From the NCBI GenBank assembly GCA_016784945.1, contig JADHTP010000031.1, forward strand, positions 1 to 18,366: a DNA stretch of 18,366 nt. Reading direction: 5' to 3'. Shown here one piece after another: positions 6,927-13,154 of this stretch. Numbering within the stretch: position 1 is the stretch's first letter; the number at the start of each line of letters is the position of its first letter. Under the pieces are notes generated by a model. That model made no database searches, had not been told where the DNA came from, and was given only the letters and a program-made list of their open reading frames with translations. The stretch comes from Deltaproteobacteria bacterium (GTDB lineage: Bacteria; Myxococcota_A; UBA9042; DTJE01). The translations under genes were made by a program, and so were the position numbers.

Positions 6927-7384
6927 GTGGGCCGAAATCTACCCCTCGTTCAGCTATCTCTAAACCTCCGGAATTTCGTACGGCAGGGGGGTGGGTCGAA
7001 AACTGATGTTTGTGGCCCAAGTTTCCCGGCTATCGGCAAATTTTGGCTGTCAGGGTCGCTAGGAAGTTTGAAAGTTCAGCGTAAACCGGCCTGAACCCTC
7101 CCCCGTTTTGCGTCTTGCATCACCTCGAAAAATCCGGGGGTGCTGCCCCAATGGAAGGGGGTTGCCCGATTCATACCCGATTCTAGTCTCGGCTCCATGA
7201 TTTCCCTCGCAGGTTCGATTTCTGATTCCGAGGGGCGGAGCGGCGGGAGCGGGCGGAGAAACTAGGTTCACCCTCAATTCAATAAGGCAGGCCACAGAGC
7301 GGTCGCCTCAAGTAGTTGATATATCTAACAAACATAGTCGTTCGGTTTCTTGTTGATACGTCTCCCTTTAACAGAAGGGGGTCC
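6927..7384. other. Non-coding gap between recombinase and helicase leader
   Basis: About 460 bases with no convincing gene. It contains two CCCGATTC copies 11 bases apart (7165-7172, 7176-7183) matching a third copy upstream of the recombinase (5795-5802), which may be arm-type binding sites. A short inverted repeat (CCCTCG 7204-7209 with CGAGGG at about 7229-7234) is also present. An AT-rich patch at about 7312-7340 could hold the promoter of the helicase transcript. It could also hold the recombination site of the excised element or an origin, but nothing in it proves either. Confidence 0.4.
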
Positions 7385-7537
7385 ATGGCTGACCTCCTTC
7401 CTGTAATACGTAAGCCGGGAGTCATGCCCCGGCCAACTAGACCTCGTCGGTCTTGGCCTTCGGGAGTCGGGGAGAATAGGCTCCCCGGCTCCCCCCCCAT
7501 CGCCGGACGAGGTCAATGGGGAGGGCCAAGACCATGA
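7385..7537 (+). CDS. Possible leader ORF (50 codons) coupled to the helicase gene
   Basis: ATG 7385 follows AAGGGGG about four bases upstream, a strong ribosome-binding site. The frame runs 50 codons, rich in Pro, Arg and Gly, and ends in TGA 7535-7537 overlapping the helicase ATG 7534 as ATGA. No family is recognised and the codon use does not look strongly selected, so the peptide itself may not matter. Its translation would pass straight through the inverted repeats at 7440-7533 and so could open them, as repY translation does for repZ in IncI/IncB-type plasmids. A longer in-frame start exists at 7316. That this ORF is translated is inference. Confidence 0.4.
   Translation: MADLLPVIRKPGVMPRPTRPRRSWPSGVGENRLPGSPPIAGRGQWGGPRP
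7414..7533 (+). promoter_or_regulatory. Structured leader with predicted pseudoknot in front of the helicase start
   Basis: Two long complementary pairs cross each other. GACCTCGTC (7440-7448) matches GACGAGGTC (7506-7514). GGTCTTGGCCTTC (7449-7461) matches GAGGGCCAAGACC (7521-7533) with a single G-T pair. Because the halves interleave, the two stems can only coexist as a pseudoknot or must compete. A separate hairpin lies in the loop between them (CGGGGAG 7468-7474 with CTCCCCG 7481-7487) and another just upstream (GCCGGG 7414-7419 with CCCGGC 7428-7433). The second long stem buries part of the GGGGAGGG ribosome-binding site (7518-7525) and ends one base before ATG 7534. This should hold helicase translation low unless the leader ORF is translated. 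The repeats are seen directly; the folding and regulation are inferred. Confidence 0.6.
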
Positions 7538-9075
7538 ACACGAGTGCGCTACTTCGTTCTACTTTCGTCCATGGACGATACGACAAAAATGGCGAGGAAT
7601 ACCTTAACCTCCGCTACTTCGCTGCCTCTGGGCTCGGAGAATTCCTAGAGGTGCCGGAAGACCAACAAATCTGGTCCTGGATTAGTAACCACGCCCAGAA
7701 ATATGGTGAGGCCCCCGCCAGCTCGACGCTTCGGACCCTTGCAAAATCGAAAGGAGAAGATGCAACACTCTCTCGCATAGGCATTCTTGAGGGCCACAAC
7801 TACCTTCGGCATGGAGACTTTCGTTTTAGCGCCGATATGAAAATGGGGGACCATCGCCATCGGAAAGTCGTAGAGGTAATCAAAGAGGCAGGAGCCATAC
7901 TGACAGGTGGTCTTGAAGTCCAGCGTGGACAGAACAAGGTTCGAATCGAAGGCCCTGAGCAGGCCCTTCAACACGTGTACGAGAGAGGCCGGGAAGCCCT
8001 CCGACAGACTGGTGGAACAGAAGCTTCGGGAGGACACCTTCGGGCCGTAGCCGGAGATGTCTGGACGAACTACAAGAAAGTCGAGGCGGACCCTTCACTG
8101 CTGACCGGGGCCAAGTCCGGCTTTACCCTCATCGACGAAGCTACCGATGGTCTCCGGCCAGGTGAACTCTGCATCCACGCGGGTTTTGCGAAGGCCGGTA
8201 AGTCAACTTTCGCGCTCAACTGGGCCTACCACCTTGCCATCCGTGAAGCTCAGGATGTGGTCTTCGTGAGTCTGGAGATGCCCAGCGAGCAGCTTGGCCG
8301 CTACCTAGTGGCCCTGCATTCGTGGAATCCCTTCCACGACGATATCCGCGATGCCTACAAGATTCCTCGGGGGGAGGGCATCCCGTACAGGGCTATCCGG
8401 CAGGGGACAGTTGACGAATGGCACCCAAAGGGACGCGACTTCCTAAACTGTGTTGCTGAGGACCTTGCTGACGACCCCCAATATGGAAGGCTCATTATAG
8501 AAACACCTGAAGAAGCCACGGTCGCGGCCATACGTCAGCGAGCGGAATTCCTGGCTGATGGTAAAGACCTCGCACTTCTGGTCATCGACTACGGTCAACT
8601 CCTCGACCCTCGCCGGTGGAGTACCAGCACGACACAAAATCAGAATGAGATTGTACGTGACTTGAAGCGATTGGCCTTGGGCTTCCGTCAGGGACGTGGA
8701 GTACCTGTACTGACACCTTGGCAAATCTCAAGGGAGGGTCATCGGGCTGCCGAGATAAGAAAGCAAAAAGGGGTTCCTTCTTTGTACAGCGGTCACTCTT
8801 TGAGCTGGGCGCATGAGGCGGAGCGCTCGGCAGACCTGGTGACGGCCAGCTTTGTGGATGACGACCTCCGCCAGCGTGGACTCATCCACATCGAGTGCAT
8901 CCTCTCTCGTGAGGAAACCTTCTCGCCCTTCTTGTGCCCGGTGGATTGGGCCTCCCGGTACATCGATGGCCAACATCCCGGTCAGACCGATTACGGCTCT
9001 CCATCCTCAAACAACCGACCCGTAGTAGATGAATCCGAAGAAATCCAAAGGGCGATAGACGACCTCGATGAGTAG
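7534..9075 (+). CDS. DnaB-like replicative helicase (RecA-fold ATPase)
   Basis: A 513-residue protein whose C-terminal half matches the DnaB helicase ATPase domain: TLIDEATDGLRPGEL, Walker A GFAKAGKST (about residues 217-225), VVFVSLEMPSEQLGRYL (about 242-258) and Walker B LALLVIDYGQLL (about 346-357), then VLTPWQISREG (about 393-403, the sensor/H4-like segment). The N-terminal about 180 residues are not a clear DnaB N-domain and may carry a partner-binding role. It would unwind DNA at a replication fork, as phage and plasmid DnaB-like helicases do. ATG 7534 is preferred: GGGGAGGG lies about nine bases upstream and it overlaps the leader ORF stop. ATG 7516 is an in-frame alternative, adding six residues. 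The winged-helix gene follows 43 bases downstream, giving a likely replication module. Confidence 0.8.
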   Translation: MNTSALLRSTFVHGRYDKNGEEYLNLRYFAASGLGEFLEVPEDQQIWSWISNHAQKYGEAPASSTLRTLAKSKGEDATLSRIGILEGHNYLRHGDFRFSADMKMGDHRHRKVVEVIKEAGAILTGGLEVQRGQNKVRIEGPEQALQHVYERGREALRQTGGTEASGGHLRAVAGDVWTNYKKVEADPSLLTGAKSGFTLIDEATDGLRPGELCIHAGFAKAGKSTFALNWAYHLAIREAQDVVFVSLEMPSEQLGRYLVALHSWNPFHDDIRDAYKIPRGEGIPYRAIRQGTVDEWHPKGRDFLNCVAEDLADDPQYGRLIIETPEEATVAAIRQRAEFLADGKDLALLVIDYGQLLDPRRWSTSTTQNQNEIVRDLKRLALGFRQGRGVPVLTPWQISREGHRAAEIRKQKGVPSLYSGHSLSWAHEAERSADLVTASFVDDDLRQRGLIHIECILSREETFSPFLCPVDWASRYIDGQHPGQTDYGSPSSNNRPVVDESEEIQRAIDDLDE

Positions 9076-9080
9076 GCAAA

Positions 9081-9122
9081 ATGACCGGGCAATTTGTCCC
9101 AATAGTTAGGATAACAGCATGA
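9081..9122 (+). CDS. Possible 13-codon ORF between helicase and winged-helix genes
   Basis: ATG 9081 opens a 13-residue frame (MTGQFVPIVRITA) whose TGA overlaps the next ATG (9119) as ATGA. It has only a weak ribosome-binding site (TAGG). It might carry ribosomes from the helicase to the next gene, or be chance. Confidence 0.2.
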   Translation: MTGQFVPIVRITA

Positions 9123-9949
9123 AATTAATAAGAGATTCCAAGCCTAGGTATGAGAGTCCCTACGGGACTCTCAATAAGGGGGGGGTACGCTCACGCAAGC
9201 GTCGCTCCACCCCCCACACTTCCAGTAGGCCTGAGAGTCGAGCCCTCACACTAACCCTGCCGGTTTCCCTGCTGTCATCCAATGCCTTGTCGGGGAGAGA
9301 CCGAGTGCTGCTGGCCTATCTCCAAGGCCCTAAGGTTTGCTACTGGAAGGACGAGACACTCGGACGCCTGACTGGATTATCGGAATCCGATGTTCGGAAG
9401 TATCGTAAACGGCTCCTGCTCAGGGGCCTGCTGGCTCCCGCTGGGAAGGGCTGGCGGGCTACCTTGCCACAGGCCAGTCCGGAAGCCCTGAAGGCCCACA
9501 AGGACGTGGTTGATGGACGGGAGTGGAACCCTTCCCGCTACCCGGAGGTCTATCCTTGGGTCTCCGGTGCTGACGGCGTGTTCGTAGGCCCCCTTGCCTT
9601 CCTCCGGAACTTGGAAGACTACCGGGCTCGTGAGTTCTGGGGATGGTGGCGACATCACCTTCGCAAGAATCCCCATCTCAAGAAGTTGGAGGAACCCGTC
9701 GCGGGTGCCGTGGTCATCCTTGCCCTACGGGCAATGGCTGACAACGACCCCGGATGGTCGGCACGCTGGACCGACCCCTCCCGTGGACTCGCAACCCTCA
9801 TCCGCAAGCTCTCGGAGGATGAACTCGGGACATGGCTTGCAAACGTGGACGATATTCGTAAGAAGGTCAGGAAGTGGAAAGTAGACCCAGTTTTTCGCTC
9901 TGTTCGGGATGAAATCACCCGCGTTGCTGGCCAGGAACCACCGATTTGA
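9119..9949 (+). CDS. Winged-helix DNA-binding protein, possible replication initiator or helicase loader
   Basis: A 276-residue basic protein. Residues about 58-108 (LSGRDRVLLAYLQG, then KDETLGRLTGLSESDVRKYRKRLLLRGLLAP) form a clear winged helix-turn-helix of the kind seen in phage replication proteins and replication initiators. The N-terminal 45 residues are Arg/Ser/Pro-rich and probably disordered, and their codons contain two DNA inverted repeats. The rest (about 130-276) has aromatic and charged helices (EFWGWWRHHLRKNP) and no family I recognise. ATG 9119 has AGGA seven bases upstream. The position directly after a DnaB-like helicase suggests it binds the origin and loads the helicase, like lambda O/P or DnaD-type proteins. 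A transcription regulator is the alternative. Confidence 0.65.
   Translation: MKLIRDSKPRYESPYGTLNKGGVRSRKRRSTPHTSSRPESRALTLTLPVSLLSSNALSGRDRVLLAYLQGPKVCYWKDETLGRLTGLSESDVRKYRKRLLLRGLLAPAGKGWRATLPQASPEALKAHKDVVDGREWNPSRYPEVYPWVSGADGVFVGPLAFLRNLEDYRAREFWGWWRHHLRKNPHLKKLEEPVAGAVVILALRAMADNDPGWSARWTDPSRGLATLIRKLSEDELGTWLANVDDIRKKVRKWKVDPVFRSVRDEITRVAGQEPPI
9151..9239 (+). repeat. Inverted and direct repeats inside the 5' end of the winged-helix gene (possible origin)
   Basis: TGAGAGTCCC (9151-9160) and GGGACTCTCA (9164-9173) form a perfect 10-bp inverted repeat around TAC. TGAGAGTC occurs again at 9232-9239. Between them lies a second structure: eight Gs (9178-9185) facing six Cs (9210-9215), with ACGCT (9187-9191) and AGCGT (9198-9202) inside. 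Clusters like this within an initiator gene recall the lambda origin inside gene O. It could instead be an RNA control element. Confidence 0.55.
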
Positions 9950-10124
9950 GCGCGAGGGCTACCGGGACCGGCGGATGGATGTCTTCGATGACCCCGGCCT
10001 TAGAGGCTCTGTTTCTCTGACAGCCGAGGTGTCGATTCGGTGGCACAAACAGCGGTCGCCCGACTGGAAGGGAATACACAAGCTACCGACACTCGCACGG
10101 GCCTGCCAGCCGCCCGAGCTTTGA
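9909..10124 (+). CDS. Possible small ORF (71 codons) after the winged-helix gene
   Basis: The frame begins at ATG 9909 inside the last 41 bases of the winged-helix gene and ends in TGA at 10122-10124, 42 bases into the 3' end of the opposing lipoprotein gene. The middle reads like a charged soluble protein (REGYRDRRMDVFDDPGL, VSIRWHKQRSPDWKG) with third positions moderately rich in G and C. The ribosome-binding site is poor (CGGG directly before ATG). No family is recognised. If it is not a gene, the stretch 9950-10082 is an empty gap between convergent genes without an obvious terminator. Confidence 0.3.
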   Translation: MKSPALLARNHRFEREGYRDRRMDVFDDPGLRGSVSLTAEVSIRWHKQRSPDWKGIHKLPTLARACQPPEL

Positions 10125-11561
10125 GCGGACCTCATACGGGCTGCCCCCGACATCCGTGAATTCGGTGGTCAGTTCCTCGACCAGACTGAGCTTTTCTTGG
10201 ATGCCGAGCGCCTCGAATTTCGCCTGGAGTTGTTTCTCCGCTTCGTAAAAGTCCACATTTCGGCCTCGTGCAGCGGCTCTGCGAAGCTTACCCCTCTTCG
10301 TGCGTACCCACGAGCAGTATCTTGTACACGCCGAGTAAGCGCTTTCAACGGCCCTGCTCCACCTCTTGCGTACGAGCGCGAGGGCTCGCTCCGGATGGTC
10401 CTCCTTCAGTGTCTCCCAGCGCTCCTGCTCTCGCTCTTCTCGCCTCTGCCTGGCCCACGCCGCTCTGTGCTTCTTCAGGCCCCGCTTGACGCATGCTCGT
10501 GACCTCGCCAACTTGGAGACCGGCTTGCGCAATTCGAGAAGGCGTTCGTAGGCGTAGCTGCTTCCGCTGGAATCCAAGTACTGCGCACACGTCAACAAGT
10601 AGCCGAGGTCGTGGCACGTTGCAGACGTAGGAGCGATGCTCTTGCAGTCCTCCCATGCAGCCCTGAGTGCGCCCCACTGACCTGAACGGTAGGCACGTCC
10701 GCCCGCCTTGGCCGCCCCGGCGACGGCTTTTGCTCTCGCCTGCCTGCGCACCTTTTCGAACCGAGCCAGGACGGTGGGCGGAAGCGCGACTGTGACCGCA
10801 GGGGCGCCGCCCTTCGTCTCGGCCGCTGTGGGACGCGAGGCTAGCTCAACCGTAATTCTCGGTTTCTGATGCCCTAAGTCGGAAAGAAGCCACCTCCTCA
10901 GTTCTGTGTCCGGGAGGTCCAATCGGCCATTCACGTCCGTTTGAATGGTCAGCGGCTGGAAGATGCTCTTGTCCGAAACGTAACGGACCTGGACGGCTCG
11001 CCCGGCAAGAGGACGAGTGTGACAGTCCTCACGCCGCCACGGCGTTGCTTGCTCGACCTGAGCACTTTCCTTGGAGTCGATTGCCCGGACCCCTTGGGCA
11101 ACGACGGCGGCTAGGAGGGGCACGCCGATAGCCGCGAGGATTCCACCGAAGGAATAGACGAGCACCCTTTTGTTGGTCTTGGAGGTCGTTCCGTCATTTT
11201 TTGTGTAATCGTACTCCCGGTTGGAAACCAAGGGAGACACTCCAAAAAGGACGGCGGCTCCGCCTGTGAGAACACTGCCTGCGATTAGAAAGTCTTCGTA
11301 TCCTTCAGCCGTGCGCTCGTGGAAGGTCGTCCGCTCATAGAGCGTTTTCTTGCGCGAAAGGCAAAGGTCCGAAACCCTTATTTGGAGCGCATCGCCAGAC
11401 CAATCTGCGAACAATGAGTGGTCCTTGATGGCGTTGCTTTCCGTTTCTTCGTGAAGGAGAATCTCCTCAATTCGGTCATTGGTGACTACCGACAGGCATG
11501 ACGTGAAGAGAAGAATTCCCATCGTGGAAACCACCAAGCCCCGACATGCTGCAAGTTTCAT
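10083..11561 (-). CDS. Lipoprotein with two internal membrane segments, unknown function
   Basis: A 492-residue protein. The start ATG (11561) has a very strong ribosome-binding site, AAGGAGGG. The signal sequence ends in a lipobox LFTSC with the Cys at residue 22. Two hydrophobic stretches follow at about 91-112 (FLIAGSVLTGGAAVLFGVSPLV) and 133-158 (VLVYSFGGILAAIGVPLLAAVVAQ), so the protein is probably tethered by lipid and also spans a membrane. Residues about 160-270 may form a beta domain. The last 200 residues are helical and highly charged (QRREEREQERWETL), with several Cys and a possible TPR-like part. I recognise no family. It is last in line on the minus strand after the Gabija-like genes, and overlaps the preceding 74-codon ORF. 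Whether it belongs to the defence operon or has its own promoter is not clear. Confidence 0.75.
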   Translation of the reverse strand: MKLAACRGLVVSTMGILLFTSCLSVVTNDRIEEILLHEETESNAIKDHSLFADWSGDALQIRVSDLCLSRKKTLYERTTFHERTAEGYEDFLIAGSVLTGGAAVLFGVSPLVSNREYDYTKNDGTTSKTNKRVLVYSFGGILAAIGVPLLAAVVAQGVRAIDSKESAQVEQATPWRREDCHTRPLAGRAVQVRYVSDKSIFQPLTIQTDVNGRLDLPDTELRRWLLSDLGHQKPRITVELASRPTAAETKGGAPAVTVALPPTVLARFEKVRRQARAKAVAGAAKAGGRAYRSGQWGALRAAWEDCKSIAPTSATCHDLGYLLTCAQYLDSSGSSYAYERLLELRKPVSKLARSRACVKRGLKKHRAAWARQRREEREQERWETLKEDHPERALALVRKRWSRAVESAYSACTRYCSWVRTKRGKLRRAAARGRNVDFYEAEKQLQAKFEALGIQEKLSLVEELTTEFTDVGGSPYEVRSKLGRLAGPCECR

Positions 11562-11700
11562 TTTCCCTCCTTCGCCCGAGATGCGGCCACGCCGCCTCCC
11601 CCCACTCCTTGCACACGGCCTCCGCCTGCTCGATAACCGTCACGACCGCCTCCTCCCGCTTGTCCAGCTCGCACAGATGCATCTCCCAATAGACCATCAT
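11476..11700 (-). CDS. Possible small third gene of the Gabija-like operon (74 codons)
   Basis: ATG 11700 overlaps the TGA of the UvrD-like helicase gene as ATGA, the same coupling seen between the other genes of this operon. The first 45 residues (MMVYWEMHLCELDKREEAV, then VIEQAEAVCKEWGEAAWPH) look like a real amphipathic helical protein. The last 28 residues are read over the start of the lipoprotein gene in another frame and look less protein-like. It has no separate strong ribosome-binding site and would depend on coupling. No family is recognised. The alternative is a chance frame, since the lipoprotein needs an upstream leader anyway. Confidence 0.45.
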   Translation of the reverse strand: MMVYWEMHLCELDKREEAVVTVIEQAEAVCKEWGEAAWPHLGRRRENETCSMSGLGGFHDGNSSLHVMPVGSHQ

Positions 11701-13154
11701 TGACTGGGGTGCAGGACTGTATCCCTGCTCAAGATGGTCAACGACCTCGACCCACGAGTCAGCGCCACGTAGAGGTCCCTCGCGTTGTAGCCGTCCGCGT
11801 CGAGGACGACCGCATGGTCGAACTCCAGCCCCTTGACCAGCAGTGTGCTTCCGACGCACCGTCGGAAGACCGGTCTCCCGATATGCCGCGTACGGCTCCG
11901 AACGTGCCACGCGGCATCATGAAGCGTCTCGAACTCCTCCGAAGCGTATTCCTTCAATGCTTTCACCATCTCAAGGAGCAGTTCCCACCGATACACATTT
12001 ACTTTGGGCAGACGTACGAGAATACGGAGCGCCCCGACAATCACATCGGGACGGTCGTCCAATACGACAGGCCGGATACCCTGCCATATCACATTGACAT
12101 CGTCTTTCTTAGGCCGGGGGTCTTTGCCTCTGGCCAAGGCGTTCCGCACGGTCTTCGCTATGGTGCTCACGTGAGTCATGCACTTGGCTGCGAAGTCGAT
12201 GACCTCGACAGCACGTTCGCGACCGGACGTTTCCCCAATTCGTCGAGCCCTGTCGAGGAGTTCCTTCGTGTCGATGGGTTCGATGCAGGAGAACTTGCCT
12301 CCCAGCAGTGATGCTGCCGTGTGGTACTGGAACGGCTGTTGGATGGCGACCGACGTGTGCCCGGCGTCCTCCCGTTTGAGGAGGTCGAAGCAGCACTTCG
12401 ACTGCTTCTGCGCATCCGGGGTCACTTCCCTCCGTTCGTCGGGGGTCATCCCCTTCCGCTCCTCCAAAGTCTCGTGACGGACACCCTGCGGTAGGCCGGT
12501 CATCGGGATGTCCTTGCCGTCCAGCAGGAGCTGCCGGATGTCGTGGAGCCACTGACCCATCACCTCGTTCTTGCCTTTCCACCGCCAGGGCTTGGCGAGC
12601 GGCGGTAAGGGCGTGAAGGTCCCCAGCACGTCAGCAGCCCAGTCGATGAGGTGGTTCCGCCCGAAGCCGAAGATGCCCTGAAGCGGGTCACCGAGGATTC
12701 GGCACGGCAGCACCTCTGCGAGCGCGAGCACGAGCCCGTGTTGCTCGACCGTGCAGTCCTGGTACTCATCCACGTACACGCCCGCGTAGGAGCATCTCAG
12801 GATGTGCTTGTAAGGCTCCATCTGGAGCAGCCTGACGGTCGCCCCGTAGACCGTGTCCCACTCTGGCCCTGTCGGCTTGTCGGTCTGTACTCCCGATGTC
12901 TCCGGGAAGGATGCGGCCCAACGTAGCGCCCATCCCGCGATGGTCTCGACGACGAACCTGCGGCGTGCCACTCCGAGCGTGGCCAGGTGCTTCCGTAGGG
13001 CATCTACTCCGGCGTGTGTGTGGGTAAGAACGAGCTGAGGCAGGTCGTCGTCGCAGAGGCCGACTGCTTCGGCGATGAGGTGTGTCTTCCCGCATCCGGC
13101 GGGTGCCTCGACGACGGCGTGTTTGGCCCGCGCAAGCTCCTCCGGGGTTGTCAT
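11697..13154 (-). CDS. gajB: UvrD/Rep-like helicase, GajB-like
   Basis: A 485-residue superfamily 1A helicase. Walker A is EAPAGCGKTHL (residues 16-26), Walker B VYVDEYQDC (126-134), motif III ILGDPLQGIFGF (153-164), motif V LLVKGLEFDHAVVLD and motif VI DLYVALTRG near the C-terminus. The length and compact layout match GajB of Gabija rather than full-length UvrD. In Gabija, GajB associates with the OLD-family nuclease GajA in a large complex that cuts phage DNA. The start ATG 13154 is chosen because it overlaps the stop of the nuclease gene as ATGA. A start at 13169 would only add five residues. Gene order (nuclease, then helicase) is that of Gabija. The symbol reflects similarity by motif and context, not a search. 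Confidence 0.8.
   Translation of the reverse strand: MTTPEELARAKHAVVEAPAGCGKTHLIAEAVGLCDDDLPQLVLTHTHAGVDALRKHLATLGVARRRFVVETIAGWALRWAASFPETSGVQTDKPTGPEWDTVYGATVRLLQMEPYKHILRCSYAGVYVDEYQDCTVEQHGLVLALAEVLPCRILGDPLQGIFGFGRNHLIDWAADVLGTFTPLPPLAKPWRWKGKNEVMGQWLHDIRQLLLDGKDIPMTGLPQGVRHETLEERKGMTPDERREVTPDAQKQSKCCFDLLKREDAGHTSVAIQQPFQYHTAASLLGGKFSCIEPIDTKELLDRARRIGETSGRERAVEVIDFAAKCMTHVSTIAKTVRNALARGKDPRPKKDDVNVIWQGIRPVVLDDRPDVIVGALRILVRLPKVNVYRWELLLEMVKALKEYASEEFETLHDAAWHVRSRTRHIGRPVFRRCVGSTLLVKGLEFDHAVVLDADGYNARDLYVALTRGSRSLTILSRDTVLHPSQ

Noticed and set aside
7200..7260. tRNA-like T-loop (GGTTCGATT at 7212-7220)
   Set aside because: No acceptor, D or anticodon stems can be built around it, and there is no matching tRNA 3' end on either strand.
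11700..12311. A 203-codon plus-strand frame opposite the UvrD-like helicase
   Set aside because: The minus strand has all the helicase motifs in order; the plus frame has no domain and is a shadow.
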